DNA of 54,445 nucleotides from Microvirga splendida (GCF_016427565.1 NZ_JAELXT010000029.1:1-54445); one strand, 5' to 3'. Positions 37,208 to 44,775 are shown, counted from the first letter of the stretch. Notes: generated by a model from the sequence alone, not told the origin. Numbers and translations: made by a program.

Positions 37208-37400
37208 AGCCGCCTCCCTGCTGAACCATGACAAGTGCCAGTGGATGACGCTTGCCTGACTTCACTTCGGAAATACGGCCCTGATTGAAGCCGAAATACG
37301 CAGCAATATCGTGTTGGAACTCGCCGCGAAGAAGCCGCCGATGAATTTCGACAGCCTCATCAAATGTGGGAATGCGGCTCCCACTGCGCCTTTTGCTCAT
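37200..37400 (-). CDS. 66-aa helix-turn-helix protein
   Basis: A small protein whose core, FDEAVEIHRRLLRGEFQHDI then AAYFGFNQGRISEVKSGKRH, reads as a helix-turn-helix: the helix AAYFGF, a turn at NQG, and the recognition helix RISEVKSG. Basic residues flank it (MSKRRSGSR, GKRHP), consistent with DNA binding. The ATG at 37400 has a perfect GGAGGTGAAA site, and its last codons overlap the 41-aa gene. I recall similar short HTH proteins in many proteobacterial genomes and phage-like islands, without a settled function. The upstream palindrome at 37465-37480 may be its operator. Codon use and G+C are lower than in the pnp region, suggesting acquisition. Confidence 0.7.
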   Translation of the reverse strand: MSKRRSGSRIPTFDEAVEIHRRLLRGEFQHDIAAYFGFNQGRISEVKSGKRHPLALVMVQQGGGYE

Positions 37401-37464
37401 TTTCACCTCCGTGATTGAGCGGAGCGCAGTCGTGAACCAATGCTCAGAATTTGAGTTGACACTG

Positions 37465-37480
37465 GAGTCCACATGGACTC
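37465..37480. promoter_or_regulatory. Palindrome with two GANTC sites, putative operator
   Basis: GAGTCCA-CA-TGGACTC, 65 bases upstream of the HTH gene. Promoter-like hexamers flank it: on the minus strand TTGAGA, 17 bases, TGTCAA; on the plus strand TTGACA begins at 37456. Each arm contains a GANTC site, the target of the alphaproteobacterial CcrM methylase. Confidence 0.5.
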
Positions 37481-37551
37481 TCAATGCACAACGCAAACCA
37501 CCACGTTTGCATCAGCCGCCCCACGACTGCTATCGCTGGGCTAGGGCTTCC

Positions 37552-37590
37552 GAACCGCTCAGAGGTACCAGCTCTGGGCGGTTCTTCTTA
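37552..37590 (+). terminator. Orphan terminator-like hairpin
   Basis: GAACCGCTCAGAG-GTACCAG-CTCTGGGCGGTTC (13-bp stem, one G-U pair) followed by TTCTT. It is oriented on the plus strand, but no plus-strand gene precedes it. The T-tract is imperfect. Confidence 0.6.
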
Positions 37591-37600
37591 TCCTTACCTA

Positions 37601-38020
37601 GATTCGTATTTTCGATACGAGCCCTACGTCAAGAACTTGTCTTCCACTAAGTAGTTCCATGTGCAGAGTTGTGCATGATATTGGGAAACGTGGGTAGCTG
37701 CGGAAATTCCTATAAACCTTTGAGATATAAGCCGAAAAATCTCAATTCGCATCTGACGAAGAAGATTTAGGCCTGTTAGTTACTCACTATATATCCACAG
37801 AATGCACATACAGTTGTGAATAACAGTCAGCGCTTTTCCGCGAATCAGAAACCGCTAGACCACCTCTAATTTATTAGCGAACTTCTACCCAAGGCATCGA
37901 ATAACTATACAAAATGTATATCACTACTGTTTAGAAAACTAAGGCCTTAACTTAGCTTTTGGCTCCACTAAACGTTTTGAAATTACACCTGAGCAACAGC
38001 AGCTATAATCACCTTCAGGA
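37601..38020. other. AT-rich non-coding stretch with DnaA-box-like 9-mers
   Basis: About 400 bases at roughly 40% G+C by hand count (37621-37980), against about two-thirds elsewhere. I see no convincing coding frame. It contains TGTGAATAA at 37815-37823 (complement TTATTCACA, a perfect DnaA-box consensus match), ATATCCACA at 37791-37799 (one mismatch), and TGTGCATGA at 37670 (one mismatch in the complement). It follows the HTH/small-protein operon and ends at the cyclase gene's 3' end. Confidence 0.5.
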
Positions 38021-39727
38021 TCACCGCCCCAAACTCCCCGCTTCCGGAATGATCCAGCTCCCCAAGGGCGCTGCGCGGCCGCGGATGGAGACGATCTGGC
38101 GGTTGCGGTCGGAGAGGTCGAGGCCGGCCAGGGTGGCGAGGTCTTCGGAGATCACCAGTTCCACGTCGAGTTCCTTGGCCAGCCCCTCCAGGCGGCTCGC
38201 TGCGTTGATGGTGTCGCCCACCGCCGTCAGGCTCGTGGCCTGGCCGTAGCCCATCTGGCCGACGATGGCGGGGCCTGCGTGGAGGCTCATGGCGATCCTC
38301 AAGGGGTGCTCGAACTCGCTGGCGTAGTCTTCGTTGAGGCGGGCGAGCCCCGCCTTGATCCTGAGCGCCGCATCGAGCGCCTGCCGGGCCGCCTCCTGCG
38401 GGGTCGTGCGCAGGCCGAACAAGGCCAGAACCCCGTCGCCGATGAACTTGTCGATATAGCCGCCCGCATCCTCCACCGCCTCGCCCACAGCCTCGAAATA
38501 GCGGTTGAGAATGAACACCGTGTCGAAGGGCAGGCGCTTCTCGGTGAGGCTCGTGAAGCCGCGCAGGTCGCAGAACAGCACCGCGACCTCGCGCTCCTGC
38601 CCCTGGGCGCGCCCGGCGCGCACCAGGGCCGTCATGCCGTTGCGGCCCGTGGACAGGATCGGCACCACCGTGACGCTCCGGCTCGGGCGGAACTGGCAGG
38701 CGAGCCTCACATTGGGGCCGGCCTTGATGCGCGCCAGCGTGCCCCGCTCCTGGGCAGTCGGCGGCGGCTGGCCCTCGGCGCCCTCGATCACCCGCACCCG
38801 GCAGGTGGAGCAGCGGCCCCGTCCGCCGCAGACCGAGATGTGCGGAATCCCGGCGATGCGGCTTGCCTCCAGCACGCTGAAGCCTGCCGGCACGGTGGCG
38901 ACCTGATCGTTGGGATACCGGATCTGGACCCGCCGCGACCACAGGTTTGCGCTGCGGATCAGCCGCGCTGCGAAGGTGGCCGCCAGCAATCCGCCGAAGA
39001 CGGCATAGAGCCCTGGACCGACCAGGGGCAGCAGGTCGGAGGCGGGAGCCGCCCGGGTGGCGAACCGCTCCGGCGCCCCGGCGATCTCCTGGCCGGCCTC
39101 GGCAAAGCCGAGCAGGGCGAAAACGGGTCCGAGCACGGCCGCCGTGTACAGGAGCAGCGCGTAAGCGGGAAACCACGGCTTCGGGCGCAGCCAGAAATAG
39201 ACGCCGAGGCATCCGTGGAGCCACGCGATGACCAGGGCTGCCGCCTGCCGGGCTCCGACCTCGGGGCTGAGAAGCCAGAGATTGCGCACCACCTCGGGAT
39301 AGCCGGAATCGTGACCGGTCAAAGTCCACTCGATCCGGGTTCCCGTCACATGGCCGATCAGGAGAAAGGGCAGGCTCAGGCCTAAGATCAGCTGCGCCGC
39401 CTCGCGGACAGGCATGCGCAGGGTCCGGCGCCGATAAAGGGCCTGAAGCGCTAGCCCGAAGTGCAGCAGAAGGGAGCCGTAGAGGAGGGTTGTGCCGACC
39501 GGGTTGCGCCACAGGCGGTTGAACCAGGCGCGTCCGGCCTCCATCGCCTCGACCGAGACGAGGCCCAGGGCGTGGTTGCTGAAATGGGTCAGGAGAAAGG
39601 CTGCGAGCACGAGCCCCGAAGTGAGACGGATCTCCCGCCAGGGGATGCGAGGGCCGGGCGCCGCCGCTTCGGATGCCGGTCTTGTCTCGGTTTGCTTCAT
39701 GGACGGTGACCGTTCGCGATCCTGCAT
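38021..39727 (-). CDS. Membrane-anchored [2Fe-2S] ferredoxin-adenylate cyclase fusion
   Basis: A 568-aa three-part protein. The first ~270 residues contain about six hydrophobic segments with membrane histidines (LLTHFSNHALG, LLLHFGLAL, LIGHVTGT), resembling a b-type cytochrome; heme binding is an inference. Residues ~275-365 are a plant-type ferredoxin with CGGRGRCSTC (C-x5-C-x2-C, ~301-310) and the distal cysteine in RLACQ. Residues ~390-568 are a class III cyclase with both metal aspartates (LFCDLRGFT, KFIGDGVLALFG), the ATP-selecting Lys (YIDKFIGD) and Asp (VGDTINAASRL), and the transition-state Asn/Arg in NAASR, so it should make cAMP. Expected role: redox-controlled cAMP signalling. The start is uncertain (ATG 39727 or 39700). 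Confidence 0.85.
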   Translation of the reverse strand: MQDRERSPSMKQTETRPASEAAAPGPRIPWREIRLTSGLVLAAFLLTHFSNHALGLVSVEAMEAGRAWFNRLWRNPVGTTLLYGSLLLHFGLALQALYRRRTLRMPVREAAQLILGLSLPFLLIGHVTGTRIEWTLTGHDSGYPEVVRNLWLLSPEVGARQAAALVIAWLHGCLGVYFWLRPKPWFPAYALLLYTAAVLGPVFALLGFAEAGQEIAGAPERFATRAAPASDLLPLVGPGLYAVFGGLLAATFAARLIRSANLWSRRVQIRYPNDQVATVPAGFSVLEASRIAGIPHISVCGGRGRCSTCRVRVIEGAEGQPPPTAQERGTLARIKAGPNVRLACQFRPSRSVTVVPILSTGRNGMTALVRAGRAQGQEREVAVLFCDLRGFTSLTEKRLPFDTVFILNRYFEAVGEAVEDAGGYIDKFIGDGVLALFGLRTTPQEAARQALDAALRIKAGLARLNEDYASEFEHPLRIAMSLHAGPAIVGQMGYGQATSLTAVGDTINAASRLEGLAKELDVELVISEDLATLAGLDLSDRNRQIVSIRGRAAPLGSWIIPEAGSLGR

Positions 39728-39842
39728 CGGGGGCTTGCCTTGGCTATGCAGGTGCAGCCGCACGCGCCAATGTCAAATCACACTCCCTGGACGGGAACGG
39801 CAAACCGTTTATTCCCGGACGGACAGAACCCGGTCGCGAATC

Positions 39843-40457
39843 ATGTCCCACACCATCACCAGCCTCGGCGAACTCGAAGCGCTCTACGGCGAGGTCAACA
39901 GGGCCTCGCTCCTGAAGGAGGCGGACCGGATCGTGCCGGAATACCGCGCCCTGATCGAAGCTTCCCCCTTCGCGGCTCTGGCCACACGGGGGCCTGAAGG
40001 GCTCGACTGCTCGCCCCGCGGCGACGGGCCGGGCTTCGTGCGTGTCTTAGACGACAAGACCCTGCTCCTGCCCGACCGGCGCGGCAACAACCGCATCGAT
40101 TCGCTGCGCAACATCGTGCAGGACCCGGCCATCGCGCTGCTCTTCCTCATTCCCGGCATCGGCGAGACCTTAAGGGTGAACGGGCGCGCGGTGATTTCCG
40201 TCGATTCGGAATTGCTCGAGAGCTTTTCCATCGACGGCAAGGCGCCGAAATCGGTGATCGTGATCACGGTCGAGACGGTGTTCTTCCAATGCGCCCGCGC
40301 GATTCTGCGCTCGGAGCTGTGGAACCCGGCCCGCCACGTGCCGCGCGAGAGCCTGCCGAGCGCCGGGCAGATGCTGGCCGCGCTCACCAATAATGAGGCG
40401 GGCGGTGAGGCCTACGACCGGGCTTTGCCGGAGCGGCAGCGCACCACTCTCTATTGA
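39843..40457 (+). CDS. PPOX-class FMN-dependent flavoprotein (DR_2398-like)
   Basis: A 204-aa split-barrel flavin-binding protein of the pyridoxamine 5'-phosphate oxidase-like class. The pattern SPFAALATRGPEGLDCSPRG, LLLPDRRGNNRIDSLRNI, then VNGRAVISVD and FFQCARAILRSELW matches the probable FMN-dependent DR_2398 subgroup. The substrate is unknown; members are often annotated only as pyridoxamine oxidase-related. The start is ATG at 39843 (MSHTITS), which I prefer because the upstream extension has no family resemblance. It is divergent from the cyclase gene with about 115 bases between. Confidence 0.8.
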   Translation: MSHTITSLGELEALYGEVNRASLLKEADRIVPEYRALIEASPFAALATRGPEGLDCSPRGDGPGFVRVLDDKTLLLPDRRGNNRIDSLRNIVQDPAIALLFLIPGIGETLRVNGRAVISVDSELLESFSIDGKAPKSVIVITVETVFFQCARAILRSELWNPARHVPRESLPSAGQMLAALTNNEAGGEAYDRALPERQRTTLY

Positions 40458-40530
40458 TGACTTGACCTTCGCTCCCCTGCCCCCGAAAAGGCAGGTCTCG
40501 TTTTCGTAAAGTGAGGCTCAAGGACAATCC

Positions 40531-40881
40531 ATGACGATCCAGCGCATCAAGCCCGGCCCGCGCATGAGCGGCGCCGTCGTTCACGGCAACACCGTCTATC
40601 TCGCAGGCCAAGTCGCTCATGAGAGCGCAGGCAAGAGCGTCACCGAGCAGACGAAGGAAATCCTGTCCATCATCGACAGCCTGCTGGCTGAAGCCGGCAC
40701 CGACAAGTCGAAGATCCTGATGGCCAACATCTGGATCACCGACATGGGCACGTTCCAGGAGATGAACGCCGTGTGGGATGCCTGGGTGTCTCCCGGCAAC
40801 ACCCCTGCCCGCGCGACCGTCGAGGCGAAGCTCGCGACCCCGGCCTTCAAGGTCGAGATCGCCGTCATCGCGGCGAAGTAA
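40531..40881 (+). CDS. RidA/YjgF/UK114-family protein
   Basis: A 116-aa trimeric enamine/imine deaminase-like protein. RidA proteins clear reactive 2-aminoacrylate-type enamines released by PLP enzymes. The sequence has GNTVYLAGQVA, the central ILMANIWITDM, and the signature PARATVEAKLATPAFKVEIAV carrying the catalytic-type arginine (R in ARATV). It belongs to the group with the arginine retained, so deaminase activity is plausible. The ATG at 40531 is weakly preceded by CAAGGA. A bidirectional terminator follows and separates it from the convergent BA14K gene. Confidence 0.87.
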   Translation: MTIQRIKPGPRMSGAVVHGNTVYLAGQVAHESAGKSVTEQTKEILSIIDSLLAEAGTDKSKILMANIWITDMGTFQEMNAVWDAWVSPGNTPARATVEAKLATPAFKVEIAVIAAK

Positions 40882-40888
40882 GGTCACC

Positions 40889-40924
40889 AAAAAAGAAGCG
40901 GGCCAGATGGCCCGCTTCGTCTAT
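40889..40924. terminator. Bidirectional terminator between ridA-like and BA14K genes
   Basis: AAAAAA-GAAGCGGGCC-AGAT-GGCCCGCTTC then GTCTATTT: a perfect 10-bp stem with A's on one side and T-rich sequence on the other, serving the two convergent genes. Confidence 0.8.
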
Positions 40925-40941
40925 TTGATGCCGTGCCGTAC

Positions 40942-41427
40942 TTACGGGCAGGGATGGCGCTGGCCATCGTAGCCCAGATAGGTGCCCGAACGCGGATCGT
41001 AGGACTTGAACCGCTGCGAGCAATAGGCGTGGTTCTGGTTATAAACCGGAGCGGCCTGAGCCTGCGACTGGGCGAGCGCGCCGCCGATGATGGCGCCGGT
41101 GGCGAGACCCAGAGCGCCGGCCGCCAGGGCATCGCCGCGGTCACGGCGGTAATAGCGACGGTCGCCGTAATAGCGGCGGTTCGGATAATAGCGACGCTCC
41201 ACATAGCGCGGGCTGCCACGATAGACGCGGCGCTCCACCACGCGGGGGCTGCGATAGTAGCGGCGTTCCACATACTGCGAATAATCGGTGTTCACGCTGC
41301 CGTTCTGAATGGCCGCGACAAGCTCGTTGACAGGCGCGGTCTGCGCCTCGCCGGCGGAAGCCGGAGCGGCAAGGCCGAAGGTGCCGAGTGCGGCCGTGGC
41401 AGCCACAGCCATGAAGAATTTACGCAT
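40942..41427 (-). CDS. BA14K-family secreted protein
   Basis: A 161-aa exported protein: signal peptide MRKFFMAVAATAALGTFGLA...ASA (cleavage near residue 26), then a middle section of tyrosine/arginine repeats (VERRYYRSP, VERRVYRGSP, VERRYYPNRRYYGDRRYY), a Gly/Ala hydrophobic segment (~108-122), and the C-terminal BA14K motif AYCSQRFKSYDPRSGTYLGY with a final HPCP. BA14K was described from Brucella as an immunoreactive lectin-like surface protein. The ATG at 41427 follows GAGGAGTGATTCC. The RRYY-rich repeats could bind polysaccharide or DNA; this is a guess. Confidence 0.85.
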   Translation of the reverse strand: MRKFFMAVAATAALGTFGLAAPASAGEAQTAPVNELVAAIQNGSVNTDYSQYVERRYYRSPRVVERRVYRGSPRYVERRYYPNRRYYGDRRYYRRDRGDALAAGALGLATGAIIGGALAQSQAQAAPVYNQNHAYCSQRFKSYDPRSGTYLGYDGQRHPCP

Positions 41428-41499
41428 GGAATCACTCCTCCATTGTTGGGAGGCGAACGCGGAAGGGCGCATCTCGTTCCGAATTTCGGCAATTTCGGA

Positions 41500-42270
41500 T
41501 TATCTTTCGCGGGACCGTGAGGAACGAAGATCGTCGGGCACGGCGTCTGGCCTAACCGGCGAAACCCGCCTTCCCTCAACCCTCCCCTGCCCGGTCGGGC
41601 AGAGATCCAGCACCGCGCAGCGGTGGCAGGCCGGGTTCTTGAAGAAGCAGCAACGCTGGCCGTGCAGCATCATGACCTCGTGGTGGTCATAGACCTGTTG
41701 CGCGTCCCACTCCTCCGGCAGAAGCGCTGCGAGCGCCGCATGGGACGGCCCGACCGCCGCCGACAACGGGATGAGGCCCGTGCGTTGGGCGACTCGATGA
41801 TGGTGGCTGTCCACCGGAAGCGCCGCCTTGCGCAGCACCGAGAAGGACAGCACCGCCGCGCTCGTTTTCGGGCCGATGCCGGGGATGCTCTCGAGCCAGG
41901 CCCGCGCTTCCTCGACCGGCATGTCCTTCAAGAAGTCGAGCGAGAGGCTGCCGTGGCGCTCCTCGATGGCATGCAGCACCGCCTGCAGGCGCGGCGCCTT
42001 CTGGTCCGGCCAGGTCACGCCCTGGATCGTCGCCTCCACCTCGTCCGTCGGCGCATGCATCAGCGCACGCCAATCGGCATAGCGGACTCGGAGCGCCTTG
42101 AAGGCGCGGCCGGAATCCGCATTGCGGGTGCGATGGGACAGGAGCGAGGAGATCAGCTCGCTCAAGGGATCGAGGGTGTGGAAATACGGGATTGGGCAAC
42201 CGTAGACCGCGCAGAGGCGCTCATGAAGGGCGAGCGCCTTCGCTTTCAGATCCTGCAGGTCCGGATTCAT
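41500..42270 (-). CDS. Endonuclease III-like DNA glycosylase (HhH-GPD, 4Fe-4S)
   Basis: A 256-aa base-excision repair glycosylase/lyase of the HhH-GPD superfamily. The helix-hairpin-helix is LESIPGIGPKTSAAVLSF near residue 128, with the catalytic lysine in GPKTS. The catalytic aspartate is in LPVDSHHHRV near 153. The 4Fe-4S loop is intact (C-x6-C-x2-C-x5-C, CFFKNPACHRCAVLDLC). It differs from true Nth in several conserved stretches (SSLLSHRTRNADS instead of ISAQTTD), so the substrate may differ from thymine glycol. The start ATG at 42270 lacks a clear SD. Flanked downstream by BA14K and upstream by repeats. Confidence 0.82.
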   Translation of the reverse strand: MNPDLQDLKAKALALHERLCAVYGCPIPYFHTLDPLSELISSLLSHRTRNADSGRAFKALRVRYADWRALMHAPTDEVEATIQGVTWPDQKAPRLQAVLHAIEERHGSLSLDFLKDMPVEEARAWLESIPGIGPKTSAAVLSFSVLRKAALPVDSHHHRVAQRTGLIPLSAAVGPSHAALAALLPEEWDAQQVYDHHEVMMLHGQRCCFFKNPACHRCAVLDLCPTGQGRVEGRRVSPVRPDAVPDDLRSSRSRER

Positions 42271-42330
42271 CCCGATGCAAGTCGCGAATCGGCAGGGTGG
42301 TTCCACGCCTTCGCGGCCATCCCTCCAACC

Positions 42331-42430
42331 TCATCCTGAGGAGCAGCCGTGAGGCTGCGTCTCGAAGGATCATCCAGTGCTCTCTGGATTCTCCTTCGAG
42401 ACGGTCACTGACGTGACCTCCTCAGGATGA
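42331..42430. repeat. Intergenic palindromic repeat, family C, copy 1
   Basis: TCATCCTGAGGAGCAGCCGT...ACCTCCTCAGGATGA with CTCGAAGGAT/CTCCTTCGAG and CAGTGCTCTCTGGA inside. A near-identical layout lies at 44671. Together with family A copy 4 it fills the 325-base gap between the glycosylase gene and hslU. Confidence 0.85.
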
Positions 42431-42488
42431 AGATTGTATTTCTTAAGACGTGGATGGCCGGCACAAGGCCGGCCATGACGTGAGAGGG

Positions 42489-42587
42489 TGTCATTCCCGG
42501 AAGGACACGTCAGCGGAGGGAAAGGGAATCCACCAGAACTGCTTCGCCATGGATCCCCTTCCCGCACTGCGTGCGCCGGGAATGACA
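42489..42587. repeat. Intergenic palindromic repeat, family A, copy 4
   Basis: TGTCATTCCCGG...AAAGGGAATCCACC...CATGGATCCCCTTCCCGCAC...CCGGGAATGACA. It ends 9 bases from the hslU stop codon. Confidence 0.85.
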
Positions 42588-42595
42588 GCGACACG

Positions 42596-43912
42596 TTACA
42601 GAATAAACCGGCTCAGGTCGGTGTTCTTCGCCAGTTCCTCCACCTCGCCGCGCACGTAGCCGGAATCGATGGTCACCGTTTCGCCGGAGCGGTCGGGCGC
42701 CGTGTAGGACACGTCGTCGAGCACCCGTTCCAGCACCGTCTGCAGGCGGCGCGCGCCGATGTTCTCGACGGTGTTGTTCACCTCGACGGCCACTTCGGCC
42801 AGCGCATCGATGGCATCGTCCGTGAAGACGAGATCGACGCCTTCCGTCTTCATCAGCGCGACGGATTGCTTGATGAGGCTCGCCTCCGTCTCCGTGAGGA
42901 TGCGGCGGAAATCGTCGACCGTGAGCGGCGAGAGCTCGACGCGGATCGGCAGGCGGCCCTGCAGCTCCGGCAGCAGGTCGGACGGCTTCGACACGTGGAA
43001 GGCGCCGGATGCGATGAACAGGATGTGGTCCGTCTTCACCGACCCGTATTTCGTCGACACGGTGGTGCCCTCGATCAGCGGCAGCAGATCGCGCTGCACG
43101 CCCTCGCGCGACACGTCCGCGCCGGTGCGGCCCTCGCGGCCGCCGGCGATCTTGTCGATCTCGTCGAGGAACACGATGCCGTTGTTCTCCACCTGGCGCA
43201 GGGCTTCCTGCACGATGGCGTCCTGGTCGAGCATCTTGTCGGCTTCTTCCGTCACCAGCGGATCGTAGGCCTCCCGCACCGTGGTGCGCCGCGTCTTGGG
43301 CCGGCCGCCGCCGAAGGCCTTGCCGAACATGTCGGAGAGGTTGATCGCGCCGACAGATGCGCCCGGCATGCCGGGGATCTCGAACATCGGCATCCCCTGC
43401 CCTCCGCCCGATTGCAGCTCGATCTCGATCTCCTTGTCGTCGAGTTCGTTGGCGCGCAGCTTGCGGCGAAACGAGTCGCGGGTCGCGGCGCTCGCCGTCT
43501 GGCCGACGAGCGCATCGAGCACGCGCTCCTCGGCCGCCACATGGGCCTTGGCCTGCACCTGACGGCGGCGCTCCTCCTTCACCAGGCCGATGCCGATCTC
43601 CACGAGGTCGCGCACGATCTGCTCCACGTCGCGGCCCACATAGCCCACCTCCGTGAACTTGGTGGCCTCGACCTTGAGGAACGGCGCGCCCGCGAGCTTG
43701 GCGAGGCGGCGGGAGATCTCTGTCTTCCCGCAGCCCGTGGGGCCGATCATCAGGATGTTCTTGGGCGCCACCTCTTCGCGCAAGCTCCCTTCGAGCTGCT
43801 GACGGCGCCAGCGGTTGCGCAGGGCAATGGCGACCGCGCGCTTGGCGTCGTTCTGGCCGACGATGTAGCGGTCGAGTTCGGAAACGATTTCGCGGGGGGA
43901 AAAGGTGGTCAT
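42596..43912 (-). CDS. hslU: HslU ATPase subunit of the HslVU protease
   Basis: A 438-aa AAA+ unfoldase that feeds substrates to HslV. The N-terminal [20 protein letters not shown] is typical; Walker A is [15 protein letters not shown] near residue 59. The I-domain spans ~110-240. Walker B is [12 protein letters not shown] near residue 250, sensor regions follow, and the C-terminus LSRFIL matches the tail that docks into HslV. It lies downstream of hslV on the minus strand, but 138 bases with a family A repeat separate the two, which is wider than the usual spacing. Confidence 0.96.
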   Translation of the reverse strand: MTTFSPREIVSELDRYIVGQNDAKRAVAIALRNRWRRQQLEGSLREEVAPKNILMIGPTGCGKTEISRRLAKLAGAPFLKVEATKFTEVGYVGRDVEQIVRDLVEIGIGLVKEERRRQVQAKAHVAAEERVLDALVGQTASAATRDSFRRKLRANELDDKEIEIELQSGGGQGMPMFEIPGMPGASVGAINLSDMFGKAFGGGRPKTRRTTVREAYDPLVTEEADKMLDQDAIVQEALRQVENNGIVFLDEIDKIAGGREGRTGADVSREGVQRDLLPLIEGTTVSTKYGSVKTDHILFIASGAFHVSKPSDLLPELQGRLPIRVELSPLTVDDFRRILTETEASLIKQSVALMKTEGVDLVFTDDAIDALAEVAVEVNNTVENIGARRLQTVLERVLDDVSYTAPDRSGETVTIDSGYVRGEVEELAKNTDLSRFIL

Positions 43913-43928
43913 GTCTTTTGTCTTCCGG

Positions 43929-44041
43929 TGTCATCCCCGGCCGGAGGCAGCGAAAGCTGCTGGAGGGGAAGGGGATCCACAATCAAGGCGCTTCGTGTCT
44001 GGATCCCCTTCCCGGCCGCTTCGCGGCCGCCGGGGATGACA
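43929..44041. repeat. Intergenic palindromic repeat, family A, copy 5 (inside hslVU)
   Basis: TGTCATCCCCGGCCGG...GGGGAAGGGGATCCA...TGGATCCCCTTCCCGGCC...CCGGGGATGACA, the most symmetrical copy. It occupies nearly all of the hslV-hslU spacer. Confidence 0.87.
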
Positions 44042-44050
44042 CGGTGAGTT

Positions 44051-44605
44051 TTACGCAGCGTCCAACGTTTCGATCACGATGTTCGAATTGGTGTAGACGC
44101 AGATCTCGGCCGCAATGCCGAGCGACCGGCGCACGATGGCCTCCGGGTCGGTCTCGTATTCGGCGAGCGCTCTTGCTGCCGCGAGCGCATAATTGCCGCC
44201 GGACCCGATGGCCATGATGCCGTTTTCCGGCTCCAGCACGTCGCCGGCGCCGGAGAGCAGCAGGCCCACCTCCTTGTCGGCCACCAGCATCATGGCCTCC
44301 AGGCGGCGCAGGTAGCGGTCGGTGCGCCAGTCCTTGGTGAGCTCGACGCAGGCGCGGGTGAGCTGGCCGGGATATTGCTCGAGCTTGGCCTCGAGGCGTT
44401 CGAACAGGGTGAAGGCGTCGGCCGTCGAGCCGGCGAAGCCGCCGATCACGCTGCCCTTGGACAGGCGGCGGACTTTTTTCGCATTGCCCTTCACCACGGT
44501 CTGGCCGAGGCTGACCTGCCCGTCGCCGCCGATGACGACACGGCCTCCTCTCCTGACCATGAGGATCGTGGTGGCATGCATGCGGGGGGTGGCGTCTTCG
44601 GACAA
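44051..44605 (-). CDS. hslV: HslV peptidase subunit of the HslVU protease
   Basis: An N-terminal threonine peptidase. The conserved core runs [20 protein letters not shown], then [43 protein letters not shown] and [17 protein letters not shown]. The catalytic Thr must be exposed by removing everything before TTIL. I prefer the TTG at 44605, which follows CGGAG and gives an 11-residue leader ([11 protein letters not shown]); ATG at 44581 would leave MHA but has no SD. Either way more than the initiator Met must be removed, unlike E. coli MTTIV. First gene of the hslVU operon. Confidence 0.93.
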   Translation of the reverse strand: MSEDATPRMHATTILMVRRGGRVVIGGDGQVSLGQTVVKGNAKKVRRLSKGSVIGGFAGSTADAFTLFERLEAKLEQYPGQLTRACVELTKDWRTDRYLRRLEAMMLVADKEVGLLLSGAGDVLEPENGIMAIGSGGNYALAAARALAEYETDPEAIVRRSLGIAAEICVYTNSNIVIETLDAA

Positions 44606-44670
44606 GGCAGGGCTCCGGCAGGGCAAAGGACGGTCATCGGCAACTCGCGCCTCACAAGCCCACCAGAAGC

Positions 44671-44775
44671 CTCATCCTGAGGAGGACCGTCAGGTCCGTC
44701 TCGAAGGACGAGGCGTCTCCAGTGCTCTCTGGACCCTCCTTCGAGACGCAGCTTTCGGCTGCTCCTCAGGATGAG
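44671..44775. repeat. Intergenic palindromic repeat, family C, copy 2
   Basis: CTCATCCTGAGGAGGACCGT...GCTGCTCCTCAGGATGAG with CTCGAAGGACGAG/CTCCTTCGAG and CAGTGCTCTCTGGA. It fills most of the 293-base divergent spacer between hslV and hisB. Confidence 0.85.

Noticed and set aside
37366..37650. Plus-strand open frame of 94 codons across the HTH promoter and orphan terminator
   Set aside because: No ribosome-binding site or family resemblance; it runs through the palindrome and terminator hairpin.
37601..38020. Chromosomal origin of replication
   Set aside because: Too few DnaA-box matches, no clear AT-rich 13-mers or CtrA pairs, no dnaA/hemE/parAB neighbours, and highly expressed genes point toward the site.
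42331..42587. CRISPR-like array suggested by closely spaced repeats
   Set aside because: These are two different palindromic elements (families C and A), not regularly spaced direct repeats with unique spacers.
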